Of a DNA stretch of 64,000 nucleotides, positions 30,705-39,380 are shown piece by piece. The stretch's first letter is position 1; each line of letters opens with the position of its first letter. The stretch is taken from positions 2,728,001 to 2,792,000 of the forward strand of contig NZ_CP018786.1 of NCBI RefSeq assembly GCF_002025665.1. The letters are read 5' to 3'. The stretch is from Chryseobacterium indologenes (GTDB taxonomy: Bacteria; Bacteroidota; Bacteroidia; Flavobacteriales; Weeksellaceae). The position numbers were made by a program, and so were the translations under genes. Under the pieces are notes generated by a model that did not search any database, was not told where the DNA came from, and saw only the letters and a list, made by a program, of their open reading frames with translations.

Positions 30705-31610
30705 ATGAAAAGGAGCATCAATATTTTTGAGTTTCCTCTCAATTTGGGACTTACCAAAAAGGAACATGAGACAGAACCCGGAGTTCGAAAGCTTCCGGAA
30801 TGGCTCAGAAAATTTGGTTTTCATAGCAGAATTAATCCTGTCAATGTTTTCAGACTGGAAGCTCCTGAGTATTCTATGGACTTTGATGAGGAATCGAAAG
30901 TCAGAAATGCCAATCAGATTATTGAATATGCTAAAAAACAGGCAGACTGTATTCTCCATCATTACGAAAAGAATACATTCAATATTATTCTTGGAGGCGA
31001 CTGCAGCATTCTCATAGGAAATGCCATCGCTCTGAAAAAAACAGGGAATTTCGGACTTTTTTATCTTGACGGGCACACAGACTTTATCCTGCCGGAGCTT
31101 TCTGAAACCGGAGGTGCAGCAGGAATGGATCTCGCCATTATTACAGGTACCGGACATCAAAAACTGACTAATATTGACGGTTTAAAGCCTTACCTTTCCG
31201 AGGAAAATATCTTCTGCTGTGGAAATGCAGAAACTGATGATAAAGAATATGTTGATCAGATGATCAATTCCAATATTCATTATTTTGATTTATACCGTCT
31301 GAGACAAAATGGTTTCAGAAAAACGGCTGTAGACTTTCTGAAAATGGTAAACGATAAAGGGTTGGATGGATTTTTCATTCATTTTGATGTTGATATCCTG
31401 AAAGATGAGATTATGCCTGCTGTAGACAGCAGAATGGAAGACGGAATCAGCTATGATGATCTCGGGGAAATGCTGAAACCTTTATTCGAAAACCCTTTAT
31501 GCTTTGGAATAGAGATTACCATTTTAGACCCTGATTACGATGAAAACGGAACGTACACCCGTCCGTTTGTAGACAATTTAATTCAAATTATAAAAAATAA
31601 AGAAGAGTAA
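30705..31610 (+). CDS. Arginase/agmatinase superfamily protein
   Basis: A 301-residue ureohydrolase-fold protein. Metal-site motifs are GGDCS (97-101), LDGHTDF (D122, H124, D126) and HFDVD (D228, D230). In true arginases the first motif is GGDHS, whose His binds manganese; here that His is Cys100. So it may use a different metal or substrate, or be a non-arginase member such as a formimidoyl or guanidino-hydrolase. The HPP gene starts directly at the base after its stop, so they are co-translated. Family certain, reaction not. Confidence 0.85.
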   Translation: MKRSINIFEFPLNLGLTKKEHETEPGVRKLPEWLRKFGFHSRINPVNVFRLEAPEYSMDFDEESKVRNANQIIEYAKKQADCILHHYEKNTFNIILGGDCSILIGNAIALKKTGNFGLFYLDGHTDFILPELSETGGAAGMDLAIITGTGHQKLTNIDGLKPYLSEENIFCCGNAETDDKEYVDQMINSNIHYFDLYRLRQNGFRKTAVDFLKMVNDKGLDGFFIHFDVDILKDEIMPAVDSRMEDGISYDDLGEMLKPLFENPLCFGIEITILDPDYDENGTYTRPFVDNLIQIIKNKEE

Positions 31611-32204
31611 ATGAAGAAGACAATCAAAAGAACATTCAGAGTTTCAAAATATGTGATCTATAAAGAAACACTTGTTGACTATAAAGAGCATTTCTGGTCA
31701 TTTTTAGGTGCATTTTTTGGCATCGGGATCATTGCATTTATCCAGTCTCACTCACTTACAGAAACTGAGAATATATTCCTGATTGGTTCTTTTGGAGCAT
31801 CAAGTGTTCTTATTTATGGAGCAATACAGAGTCCTCTGGCACAACCGAGAAATCTTATCGGCGGACATGTTCTGTCTGCATTGGTAGGAGTTACTGTTTA
31901 TCAGTTTGTTCCGGATATCATCTGGCTTTCGGCACCTTTGGCAGTAGCATTTTCCATAGTATTGATGCAGTATACAAAAACTTTGCATCCACCAGGCGGA
32001 GCTACTGCTCTGATTGCAGTAAGTTCTACAGGGAAAATTCCGGAATTGGGATATTGGTATGTTCTCTCTCCTGTTCTTTCCGGATGCATTATTCTTTTGA
32101 TTGTTGCATTATTTTTCAATAATATTACACCTAACAGAAGTTATCCTACCCACAGCATGTTCAAAAAACTGCTGAAAAAAAGACACAACCATCACTTAAA
32201 ATAA
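31611..32204 (+). CDS. HPP family membrane protein
   Basis: A 197-residue integral membrane protein with about four transmembrane helices and the HPP motif (TLHPPGGATALIAV, about 123-136). Some HPP proteins transport nitrite in cyanobacterial and plastid membranes; the substrate of this one is unknown. The ATG immediately follows the stop of the ureohydrolase gene, suggesting a coupled function (import or export of a nitrogen compound), which is inference. A small zinc-ribbon gene follows after 5 nt. Confidence 0.87.
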   Translation: MKKTIKRTFRVSKYVIYKETLVDYKEHFWSFLGAFFGIGIIAFIQSHSLTETENIFLIGSFGASSVLIYGAIQSPLAQPRNLIGGHVLSALVGVTVYQFVPDIIWLSAPLAVAFSIVLMQYTKTLHPPGGATALIAVSSTGKIPELGYWYVLSPVLSGCIILLIVALFFNNITPNRSYPTHSMFKKLLKKRHNHHLK

Positions 32205-32209
32205 AAATC

Positions 32210-32554
32210 ATGAATTGTCTGGAATGTGGCGAGAAAATCATCGGAAGATCAGATAAAAAATTCTGCAACGATGCCTGTCGAAACGCCTATAACAATAAGC
32301 AGAATAAGGACTCTAGTAATCTAATGCGGAATGTTAATAACAAACTCCGTAAGAATTACCGTATCCTGATGGAAATAAATACCGATGGCAAAACAAAAGT
32401 CCCAAAATCCAGACTGGATGGCTTAGGTTTTGATTTCGATTATTTTACTAATCTGAAAGTTTATAAAAACGGCTCTGAATACAAATTCATTTATGATTAC
32501 GGTTATAAACTTCTGGAAGATGATTTTGTACTGATTGTAAAAAATCAGGCATAA
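32210..32554 (+). CDS. Small zinc-ribbon protein
   Basis: A 114-residue protein with an N-terminal treble/zinc-ribbon (CLECGEKIIG at 3-12, with KKFCNDACRNAYNN), followed by a Lys/Asn-rich helix and a beta-rich C-terminus. The N-terminal ribbon resembles the DUF2116/HNH-type zinc ribbons. Five nt after the HPP gene, so co-transcribed. Possibly nucleic-acid-binding; no further assignment. Confidence 0.75.
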   Translation: MNCLECGEKIIGRSDKKFCNDACRNAYNNKQNKDSSNLMRNVNNKLRKNYRILMEINTDGKTKVPKSRLDGLGFDFDYFTNLKVYKNGSEYKFIYDYGYKLLEDDFVLIVKNQA

Positions 32555-32578
32555 CCTATCCACCACAAATATAATACT

Positions 32579-33484
32579 ATGAAAGAAGTTGTTCTGATCA
32601 CCGGTGCCAGTGGTATGATTGCCAAAGAACTGGCAAAAAAAATAGGCAAGGAATACGAAATCCGGTTTCTGACCCGAAAAAAAGTGCATGATCATGAATA
32701 TGAATGGGATATCCAAAAAAAGGCTATAGATGAAACTGCCTTTGACAATGTTTCTCATATCATTCATCTTGCAGGTGCCAATATTTCGGAAAAGCGCTGG
32801 ACTCCGGAAAGAAAAAGAGAATTGATTTCCAGCCGTGTGGATTCCGCAGAATTGCTTCGAACAACTTTAAGAAAAAACAAAATCAAGCTTAAATCCTTTA
32901 TTTCAGCCTCAGGAATTAATTTCTACGGTACAGAAACTTCAGAAAAAATTTATACAGAAACCGATCCACCAGGCAACGATTTTCTAAGTGAAGTGGTTGT
33001 TTTATGGGAAAGAGCCGCTGATGATTTTAAAGAACAGTATCTGGCGGAAAGAGTTGTGAAAATACGCACTGCTGTAGTGCTTTCTGAAAAAGACGGAGCA
33101 TTAAAGAAAATGATCCCTCCTATTCAATATTATATCGGATCTCCACTGGGAAGTGGCCAACAATATATGCCATGGGTTCATATTGAAGATATCTGTTCTA
33201 TATATGAATTTGCTTTAAAAAACCCAGCAATAGATGGCGCTTATAATGCTGTATCTCCACAGCATGCCACCAATAAAGATCTTACAAAAAAGATTGCCCA
33301 AGTGCTTGAAAAACCTCTATTTATGCCTAATGTTCCCGGATTTGTGCTAAAACTCTTATTCGGAGAGCTGGCTACTGCAATATTGGAAGGTTCAAGAGCT
33401 TCCTCAAAGAAACTTCAGGATGCAGGTTTCCATTTCAAATTCCCGGATCTGGAGAATGCTTTAAAAGACTTATTAAAGAAGTAA
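32579..33484 (+). CDS. TIGR01777 family NAD-binding epimerase-like protein
   Basis: A 301-residue short-chain/epimerase-fold protein of the TIGR01777 (YfcH) family. The dinucleotide-binding loop is TGASGMIAKELAKK (8-21) and the family signature is HLAGANISEKRWTPERKREL (about 63-82). The C-terminal DUF1731-like part ends FHFKFPDLENALKDLL. The biochemical role of the family is not known; relatives are linked to cell division in plants and cyanobacteria. Follows the zinc-ribbon gene by 24 bp. Confidence 0.9.
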   Translation: MKEVVLITGASGMIAKELAKKIGKEYEIRFLTRKKVHDHEYEWDIQKKAIDETAFDNVSHIIHLAGANISEKRWTPERKRELISSRVDSAELLRTTLRKNKIKLKSFISASGINFYGTETSEKIYTETDPPGNDFLSEVVVLWERAADDFKEQYLAERVVKIRTAVVLSEKDGALKKMIPPIQYYIGSPLGSGQQYMPWVHIEDICSIYEFALKNPAIDGAYNAVSPQHATNKDLTKKIAQVLEKPLFMPNVPGFVLKLLFGELATAILEGSRASSKKLQDAGFHFKFPDLENALKDLLKK

Positions 33485-33549
33485 ATTCAAGAAAAATTAA
33501 TTAAAAAAATATTTCAACACCTATTTATTATAATACAGAAAATATTCTC

Positions 33550-34131
33550 ATGAAAAACCCGAATATCACCTTATTAAACACAGAAATCCTTTCAGACAAC
33601 TGGTATACTTTAAACAAAGTCACCTACTCTGTTTTGAAAAAAGACGGAACTACAGAAACTCAGAGCAGAGAAGCCTATGACCGCGGAAACGGCGCAGTAA
33701 TCCTTCTTTACAATACAGATTCAAACACTGTTATTCTTACCCGCCAATTCCGTTTACCGACTTATATCAACGGAAATTCTACAGGCATGCTCATTGAAGC
33801 CTGCGCAGGACTTTTAGATAATGATAATCCGGAAGACTGTATCAAAAGGGAAACTGAGGAAGAAACCGGATATAAAATTTCAAAGGTTGAAAAAATATTT
33901 GAAGCCTATATGTCGCCCGGGTCTGTGACGGAAATTCTTTATTTCTTCATTGCAGAGTATTCAAATGAAATGAAAATCAATGACGGAGGCGGATTGGAAG
34001 AAGAAGGTGAAAATATCGAAGTTCTGGAATTATCGTTCGAAGAAAGCCTGAAAATGATTGATACCGGAGAAATCAAAGATGCAAAAACCATTATGCTTCT
34101 GCAACATTTGAGGATCAAAGGAATCATGTAG
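33550..34131 (+). CDS. Nudix hydrolase, NudK/ADP-ribose type
   Basis: A 193-residue Nudix enzyme. The Nudix box spans about 87-109 with RETEEETGY (R100, E101, E104, E105, G107) and matches GX5EX7REUXEEXGU. The N-terminal strand pattern and [19 protein letters not shown] near the C-terminus fit the GDP-mannose/ADP-ribose pyrophosphatase subgroup (NudK type). It hydrolyses a nucleoside diphosphate sugar to monophosphate products; exact substrate not predictable. Confidence 0.9.
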   Translation: MKNPNITLLNTEILSDNWYTLNKVTYSVLKKDGTTETQSREAYDRGNGAVILLYNTDSNTVILTRQFRLPTYINGNSTGMLIEACAGLLDNDNPEDCIKRETEEETGYKISKVEKIFEAYMSPGSVTEILYFFIAEYSNEMKINDGGGLEEEGENIEVLELSFEESLKMIDTGEIKDAKTIMLLQHLRIKGIM

Positions 34132-34212
34132 AAATCAATGATGATTGATACTTGAAAACTGCATATCTAAATAAAAATATTAACTTATAATTCATATTTA
34201 AACTATTAACAG

Positions 34213-34587
34213 ATGATTGAACATGTGAAGCTTGCCATTAATCCCAAATTTCAGGATTGGGTTCTTTTTGAAAATGGCACTTATATTATTTTTGATGATA
34301 TCAGTATTATCGAAGATATAAAAAAGGAAGCATTACAATTAATGAAAGAATTTGGTCCGGTTTATGCCGGAGGCCCTGCCGGAGATTTCAATGTAATTCA
34401 TTTAAACCTTACTGAAGGATGGCTGGTTTCCGGGCATGGATATGGTATGTATACGTATGTACATCCTTCCGAACTGGACAGTGATTCTCCAAATGATCTT
34501 GAAATAGGACTTTATGGTAGATCTAAAAGAGATTCAGATGGTCAAAATCCCGAAATTATTCATATCAACAAGAGTGAAATTTCATAA
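34213..34587 (+). CDS. Hypothetical protein
   Basis: A 124-residue acidic protein with no recognised family. Notable stretches are GPVYAGGPAGDFNVIHL and WLVSGHGYGMYTYVHPSEL. No signal peptide or membrane helix. It lies directly before the DUF2750 gene (40 bp) and may be co-transcribed with it; both look like small cytosolic proteins of the kind found near toxin-immunity loci, but nothing else supports that here. Confidence 0.7.
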   Translation: MIEHVKLAINPKFQDWVLFENGTYIIFDDISIIEDIKKEALQLMKEFGPVYAGGPAGDFNVIHLNLTEGWLVSGHGYGMYTYVHPSELDSDSPNDLEIGLYGRSKRDSDGQNPEIIHINKSEIS

Positions 34588-34627
34588 GACCTACAATTCA
34601 TCACTCATAATTTATAATTCAATAAAA

Positions 34628-35086
34628 ATGCTCCAAGATCATATTACGGTAGAGAATCGTCATAAAGACTTTATTAAAAAAATTACTGAGACAGAAACAG
34701 TCTATGCTTTAAAAGATGGTAATGGCTATGCTACCTCCTACTCCAACGAGTCAGAATACGAAGACGGTGAAGAGGTACAGATCATTTGCTTCTGGTCTGA
34801 TGCTGTCATAGCAAAATCATGCATAGAAAACCAGTGGAATCATTATGAGCCCTCTCCTATTCCTCTCAACGAGTTTGTAGAAAACTGGTGTCTGGGAATG
34901 AATAGTGACGGATTATTGGTAGGAACTAATTTTGACAGCAATCTGTTTGGCTACGAAGCTGAGCCTTTAGAATTAATCCTTGATATTATTGCAGAGCTCA
35001 GATCTTCAGGAAAGTCACTGGAATTGAGAAAGTTTGAAAACATGGAAGATCTTGAAAAACAGATCAGAGAAGTATTGGAAGATTAA
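34628..35086 (+). CDS. DUF2750 domain protein
   Basis: A 152-residue protein of the DUF2750 type (KDFIKKITETETVYALKDGN, then EEVQIICFWSD and NWCLGMNSDGLLVGTNFD). The start at 34628 is preferred: the earlier in-frame start overlaps the preceding gene by 74 bp and its extra N-terminus is not family-like. DUF2750 proteins are soluble and uncharacterised. Ends 14 bp before the DUF2306 membrane-protein gene. Confidence 0.8.
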   Translation: MLQDHITVENRHKDFIKKITETETVYALKDGNGYATSYSNESEYEDGEEVQIICFWSDAVIAKSCIENQWNHYEPSPIPLNEFVENWCLGMNSDGLLVGTNFDSNLFGYEAEPLELILDIIAELRSSGKSLELRKFENMEDLEKQIREVLED

Positions 35087-35100
35087 TCGTTTTATACCAT

Positions 35101-35763
35101 ATGAAGTCTTTGGGAATAAAGATCATTAAAGTAAGTGCTTTATTTTTGGTCCTTCTTTTCAGTATTCTGATGCTGAAAACCATTTCCCAGTATACTTCTT
35201 TTGAAAAAAATATAGGATTTCTGGCTTTTAAGCAGCAGGTAGTGAATAATCCGTACTGGATGACTTTTTTCTACATTCACATCTTTTCCATAACGCTTTG
35301 CCTTCTGGCAGGTCTGACACAGTTTTCAAATCGATTTTTGACTGAAAATAAAGGACTTCATAAGATAATTGGAAAAATATATGTTTATAATATTCTGATC
35401 ATCAATGTTCCGGCTTGCTTTGTACTGGGACTTTTTTCCAATGGCGGCATTATTGGAATTACAGGATTTCTGATCCAGGATGTCCTTTGGGCTTATTTCA
35501 CTATTGTAGCCGTACTTTTCATCAAAAAAGGAAATGTGAACAGACACAGGATGCATATGATCTTAAGCTATGCAGTTACCACCACAGCCATTACGTTCAG
35601 AATTGTTAAAAATCTGTTTTATAATGAAACCCGTCATGATTATGAACTTTTTTATGGTCTGAATGTCTGGGCAGCCCTTATGATCAATCTTTTTATGGCT
35701 TATTTAATTCTCAGAAAAGAATCATTATTACCTGGAAAAATCAACGGTGGAAAAGAAGATTAA
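35101..35763 (+). CDS. DUF2306 membrane protein
   Basis: A 220-residue protein with about six transmembrane helices and the DUF2306 pattern (FSNRFLTENKGLHKIIGKIY, NVNRHRMHMILSYAV). His/Arg residues near helix ends recall quinone- or haem-linked membrane proteins, but the function is not known. The 3' end overlaps by 36 bp a small convergent membrane-protein gene on the minus strand. Confidence 0.85.
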   Translation: MKSLGIKIIKVSALFLVLLFSILMLKTISQYTSFEKNIGFLAFKQQVVNNPYWMTFFYIHIFSITLCLLAGLTQFSNRFLTENKGLHKIIGKIYVYNILIINVPACFVLGLFSNGGIIGITGFLIQDVLWAYFTIVAVLFIKKGNVNRHRMHMILSYAVTTTAITFRIVKNLFYNETRHDYELFYGLNVWAALMINLFMAYLILRKESLLPGKINGGKED

Positions 35764-35928
35764 AAGACTGATAAATGACACCAGAAAAAATGATGCAATA
35801 AATATCAGGGTATTAAAAAATGCTCCATATTGACTATTTCGGGTCCATTTACTGAAAAAACGCATTATCAGATAAGAGATTCCTCCCAAAACAGCAATAA
35901 TAAAAAGAAGAAAAAAATAATATATCAT
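35728..35928 (-). CDS. Small two-helix membrane protein (probable)
   Basis: A 66-residue frame, MIYYFFLLFIIAVLGGISYL then RFFSKWTRN and a second hydrophobic segment (about 39-60). The pattern, with a charged loop between two transmembrane helices, is that of a genuine small membrane protein rather than a shadow. Most of it lies in otherwise empty DNA; only its last 36 bp overlap the DUF2306 gene. No family recognised. Confidence 0.5.
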   Translation of the reverse strand: MIYYFFLLFIIAVLGGISYLIMRFFSKWTRNSQYGAFFNTLIFIASFFLVSFISLLIFFSTVDFSR

Positions 35929-36011
35929 GGCTTCGTGTTAATGTGTGTAAATCTATTATTTTAAATCTAAAAAAACAATCAATTACAGGACAACAATCGT
36001 CTAAATAGCCT

Positions 36012-36019
36012 TAATTTTG
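36012..36019 (+). promoter_or_regulatory. -7 element of the VOC-family gene
   Basis: TAATTTTG, exact TAnnTTTG, 28 bp before the start codon at 36048. Confidence 0.55.
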
Positions 36020-36047
36020 ATCTGCATTATTATCTAAAAATTAATGT

Positions 36048-36428
36048 ATGAAAATTAAAAACCTTGACCATCTTGTTTTAACGGTGGCAGATATTGATAA
36101 GACTATTAAATTTTACACTCATGTTATGGGATTTGAAGTCATTACTTTTGGAGAGAACAGAAAAGCACTCATTTTTGGAAATCAAAAGATTAATCTGCAT
36201 CAGAAAGGATATGAATTTGAACCTAAGGCAAAGACTCCAACCTGTGGTTCTGCTGATCTTTGCTTTATTGCAGAGACAGATGTTCATGAGATAATGAAAG
36301 AGCTCAGACAGAAAAATATAGAAATTATTGAGGGAGTTGTAGACAGAACCGGAGCGGTAGGAAAAATCAAATCAGTTTACTTCCGTGATCCGGATTATAA
36401 TCTTATTGAAGTAAGTAATTATTATTAA
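36048..36428 (+). CDS. VOC/glyoxalase family protein
   Basis: A 126-residue vicinal-oxygen-chelate protein with two beta-alpha-beta-beta-beta units. Metal-ligand positions are His8 in NLDHLVLTV, His62 or 64 near INLHQKG, and Glu120 in NLIEVSNYY. The fold catalyses isomerisation, dioxygenation or antibiotic modification in different members; the DRTGAVGKIKSVYFRDPDY segment is typical of the lactoylglutathione lyase-like subgroup. Single-gene transcript. Substrate unknown. Confidence 0.87.
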   Translation: MKIKNLDHLVLTVADIDKTIKFYTHVMGFEVITFGENRKALIFGNQKINLHQKGYEFEPKAKTPTCGSADLCFIAETDVHEIMKELRQKNIEIIEGVVDRTGAVGKIKSVYFRDPDYNLIEVSNYY

Positions 36429-36585
36429 CGAAAATAACTCTGTATCAGTTTATTGCTATTCATTTTTTAGAATTTAAGGAGCTTGGATTTTTAAAACATA
36501 AACCATTCAGTATAAAATTCATATAAAATTTGCAAAAACCATTGAGAAAATCTATTTAATCCTTTATATTTCGAATTTAAAGCCT

Positions 36586-36593
36586 TAATTTTG
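36586..36593 (+). promoter_or_regulatory. -7 element of the secreted protein gene
   Basis: TAATTTTG, exact TAnnTTTG, 44 bp before the ATG at 36638. Confidence 0.55.
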
Positions 36594-36637
36594 CATAGAA
36601 ATTCAGAAAATTCGGATTCTTTCAACAGGTTATGTAC

Positions 36638-37402
36638 ATGAAAAAAATGATGATCGGGCTTGCTTTGGCCTTATCCATTACTATTTGGGGGCAAAAAACT
36701 CCTGCAAAAGCAAACAATCTGACCCCTTACAGCTATCAGACTTTTAATTGTGACAATAAAGGGTATTTTGACCCGGCTAAATATAACAAGGAAGAAATAG
36801 ACGGGGTAAATAAACTTTTGTATCAGTTCAATGGTGTTGTATTTGACACCCAACCTGTTTTTAAAATTACCCAGCTTGACGAGATCCGCAAAAACAGAGA
36901 AACTTATTTACAGGAACTGGAAAAGCAGTATGAAGAAAAGAAAAAGGAATTGTACAGCCTTAAAGTCATTGATCTTCCCCAATGGAAAAAATTAATGGAA
37001 GAAACCATTGATTCTTTTGAAAATGAATACCAACTTAACAAAGAAGAAATCCTAGCCTATTCTGATCCTTCCACGCTGAGAAACAGTAAATATTATGATA
37101 CCTGCAGAGAACAGATTGATGCTATATCTTCTCCTGACAGAGAAAAGATGTTTGCAGCCTGGAGAGCGTATACTGAACTTAAAAGCAAAAATAATGCTGA
37201 CCCGAAAGGCGTAATGGCAAGGTTTGATGCCAAAATGAACGACCCCCAAAAAGAAGATTATGCATTAATTGATATGATCGGTCTTGGTTTTCACAACTGT
37301 GCCAACAGCAGTTTCAGACAAAAGCGTAATAATGAAGAGACAACTTATAAGGATTTTGATAAGATTTTCACCAAGTTAAAAAGAACTTGTGATCAGCCAT
37401 AA
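36638..37402 (+). CDS. Secreted hypothetical protein
   Basis: A 254-residue exported protein; start at 36638 (MKKMMIGLALALSITIWGQ), with a Met 6 nt earlier as alternative. After the signal peptide come a Cys-containing N-terminal part (YQTFNCDNKGYFDPAKY) and a long charged helical region (about 75-120, EKQYEEKKKELYSL). The C-terminus has FHNCANSSFRQ and a final Cys, so one or two disulfides are likely. No known family recognised. A terminator follows. Confidence 0.75.
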   Translation: MKKMMIGLALALSITIWGQKTPAKANNLTPYSYQTFNCDNKGYFDPAKYNKEEIDGVNKLLYQFNGVVFDTQPVFKITQLDEIRKNRETYLQELEKQYEEKKKELYSLKVIDLPQWKKLMEETIDSFENEYQLNKEEILAYSDPSTLRNSKYYDTCREQIDAISSPDREKMFAAWRAYTELKSKNNADPKGVMARFDAKMNDPQKEDYALIDMIGLGFHNCANSSFRQKRNNEETTYKDFDKIFTKLKRTCDQP

Positions 37403-37448
37403 ACTTATTAAAAAGATTGAAAGATTGAATCATTAAAAAATAGAATAG

Positions 37449-37476
37449 CAGCACTCAGATTGGGTGCTGTTTTTTA
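37449..37476 (+). terminator. Terminator of the secreted protein gene
   Basis: Arms GCAGCAC / GTGCTGT with a 10-nt loop, then six T, about 50 bp after the stop. Confidence 0.75.
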
Positions 37477-37586
37477 TTGGTTAAGTCTGCAGAGAACGGT
37501 TAAGGAACGGTTAAAAGTGGGTTAATGGCCTGTTATTTCTTTGTAAAAGCCGTCATTACCTCTATTTTCGTCTTTAAAACTACTCC

Positions 37587-38483
37587 ATGAAGCCAATTGT
37601 TATTCTCCTGACCTTGGTATTGTGTCTAACAGTATCTGCTCAAAAAACACCTACTATTCTTCCCTTTTCCCTGGAAAACAATTCCGTCTATGTGTATTGC
37701 CAAGTAAACAAAACCGACAGTATTAAGTTCCTGTTTGACACAGGTGCCGATGGCTCTGTGATTAATAGCAATTCAAAAAAAAAGATCCCAATGAAAATTG
37801 ATGGAAAGTCTGAAAACAGAGGTTCTAATGGAGTGAATACTGTAGATTACAGCAGCCACAACACAATACAGTTTGGAAATTTTGAGAAAAAGGAAATACA
37901 ATTTACTCTTATTCCTTATGAATCTACCCATTTTGATGGGGTCTTCGGAACGGATATAATGAAGGGCAAACTCATTGAAATAAATTATCATAGAAATGAA
38001 ATCCGGTTTTATGAAGAAGATGACCTGTCTGTGGATTTAACAGGATATGAAAAGGTAAAACTCCATATGATCGACAACTACCCTGCCGTAGAAAGCAGTA
38101 TCATTGTGAATGATAAAGAATATTCAGGATTCTTTGGGCTCGACAGCGGAGCTGATGATGTGCTTACGATTACTTCTCCTTTTGCAAAAAAGAATGTTCT
38201 GGTAACAACCATGAAAACAATAGGTAAAGCCACAGCACAAGGTTCTGACGGCTCTGTGTATGAAATGCCTGTTGTTATTTGTCCGACTGTTAAATTCGCT
38301 CAGAAATATCTTTATAATCTTCCGATTACACTTTCGGGTTCTACAGAGGGAATTGATTCCACAGAAAAAATGGCGGGATTTTTTGGTAATCAGTTTTTAA
38401 AAAGGTTCAATACAGTGATTGATTTTAAGAATGGATTTATTTATTTTAAACTGAATAAAAATTTGTATTCTGCATTTAATTAG
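37587..38483 (+). CDS. Secreted retropepsin-like aspartyl protease with two Asp motifs
   Basis: A 298-residue exported protein (signal MKPIVILLTLVLCLTVSAQ). Two catalytic-type motifs occur in one chain: FLFDTGADGS (D51) and FGLDSGADD (D186), 135 residues apart. Retropepsins normally form the active site by dimerising two single-motif chains; here two lobes in one chain could do so alone, as in pepsins. Found in the periplasm or outer-surface location. No target can be inferred. Confidence 0.85.
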   Translation: MKPIVILLTLVLCLTVSAQKTPTILPFSLENNSVYVYCQVNKTDSIKFLFDTGADGSVINSNSKKKIPMKIDGKSENRGSNGVNTVDYSSHNTIQFGNFEKKEIQFTLIPYESTHFDGVFGTDIMKGKLIEINYHRNEIRFYEEDDLSVDLTGYEKVKLHMIDNYPAVESSIIVNDKEYSGFFGLDSGADDVLTITSPFAKKNVLVTTMKTIGKATAQGSDGSVYEMPVVICPTVKFAQKYLYNLPITLSGSTEGIDSTEKMAGFFGNQFLKRFNTVIDFKNGFIYFKLNKNLYSAFN

Positions 38484-38599
38484 CTGTAAAAGTTAATTTT
38501 ACGCTCTGTACTTACCTCTATCCATTATAAATTTCCAACTTCAAAAATGTTCAAATAAATTAATAATGAATAAGTTATGATTTTATGGATTTAATTTCT

Positions 38600-38607
38600 T
38601 AATTTTG
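38600..38607 (+). promoter_or_regulatory. -7 element of the J-KTSC gene
   Basis: TAATTTTG, exact TAnnTTTG, 25 bp before the ATG at 38633. Confidence 0.55.
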
Positions 38608-38632
38608 CACCCCGAAAATAAGGATTAGAGAT

Positions 38633-39079
38633 ATGAAAAAAATTGGTGAGCACAGAACACTTCTTGGAGTTGATAAAAACGTTACTTTAAGAGAATTAAA
38701 GACGATTTACAGGAATGTAATGAAAGATACCCATCCTGATAAATTCATTAATGATGAAGCAGGAAAGCAGGAAGCAGAAGAAAAAAGTAAATCTGTGATT
38801 GAGGCATACCACTTTTTGGTAAGTATTAATCCTGAAACACAGGAAAAGTACAAAGAAGAATATACTGAAACCATTACAAAATCGAATATTCAGGATTTTT
38901 ATCTGGAGAAATCAATTTTAACGGTTCAGCACTTAAACGGAAATATGTATGAGTATATGGGAGTTCCTAAAAACACTTACATTAAAATGATCAACGCTGA
39001 TTCACCAAGCCGTTTTGCAAGAAGACACATCTACGGAAACTTCGTGTACAGAAAGTCCGGAGAGGCTATGGCAGATTAA
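38633..39079 (+). CDS. J-domain + KTSC domain protein
   Basis: A 148-residue fusion. Residues 5-70 form a J domain with the HPD motif (THPDKF, 34-36) needed to stimulate Hsp70; residues 92-145 form a KTSC domain (LTVQHLNGNMYEYMGVPK, then INADSPSRFARRHIYGNF). KTSC domains are thought to bind or process nucleic acid or lysyl-tRNA-related substrates; the pairing suggests a DnaK co-chaperone targeted by KTSC. Single-gene unit with promoter and terminator. Strong support for both domains, role inferred. Confidence 0.88.
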   Translation: MKKIGEHRTLLGVDKNVTLRELKTIYRNVMKDTHPDKFINDEAGKQEAEEKSKSVIEAYHFLVSINPETQEKYKEEYTETITKSNIQDFYLEKSILTVQHLNGNMYEYMGVPKNTYIKMINADSPSRFARRHIYGNFVYRKSGEAMAD

Positions 39080-39102
39080 TTTTTTCCATTACAATATAGA
39101 AG

Positions 39103-39131
39103 AGCTTTCAGTTTTACTGGGAGCTTTTTTT
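39103..39131 (+). terminator. Terminator of the J-KTSC gene
   Basis: AGCTTTCAGT / ACTGGGAGCT (two G-T pairs), loop TTT, followed by seven T, 24 bp after the stop. Confidence 0.8.
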
Positions 39132-39252
39132 ATGTTCCGGCTAAAACCATCTATTCGTTGTTGTAGAGTTAAGCGGGTTTCCTTCGTCTAAGCTCAGGAT
39201 TAGAGCCTACTCCTATTGAATATTTTCTTAATGCGCAATAATCATCAATAGA

Positions 39253-39304
39253 AATGGGCTTTAGCCCATTTACAACAAAAAAAATAATCCAACGGCTTTA
39301 GCCC
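39253..39304. repeat. Palindromic GGGCTTTAGCCC repeat
   Basis: AATGGGCTTTAGCCCATT at 39253-39270 is a perfect 8+8 inverted repeat; CGGCTTTAGCCC recurs at 39293-39304. This kind of small repeat occurs between genes in several Flavobacteriia and may be part of a REP-like family. Confidence 0.5.
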
Positions 39305-39328
39305 AAACCTATATTATAAATCAACATG

Positions 39329-39362
39329 AAAAAAGCGCCTCAGAAAATCTGAGGCGCTTTCG
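39329..39362 (-). terminator. Terminator of the RND efflux operon
   Basis: Perfect 13-bp stem AAAGCGCCTCAGA (39332-39344) / TCTGAGGCGCTTT (39348-39360), loop AAA, T-run on the minus strand, 20 bp after the permease stop. Confidence 0.9.
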
Positions 39363-39380
39363 GTTAATTAAAGGTTTAAT

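Larger units (their letters stand above)
39080..39380. other. Intergenic region with repeat palindromes
   Basis: 301 bp, no gene. It holds the J-KTSC terminator, a palindromic repeat (39253-39270) with a second partial copy (39293-39304), a GC-richer block near 39173-39225, and the RND operon terminator at 39332-39360. Confidence 0.6.

Noticed and set aside
34213..35086. Toxin-immunity or contact-dependent inhibition locus around DUF2750
   Set aside because: No toxin domain, Rhs/PAAR/VgrG gene or polymorphic C-terminus is near; two small soluble proteins are not enough.
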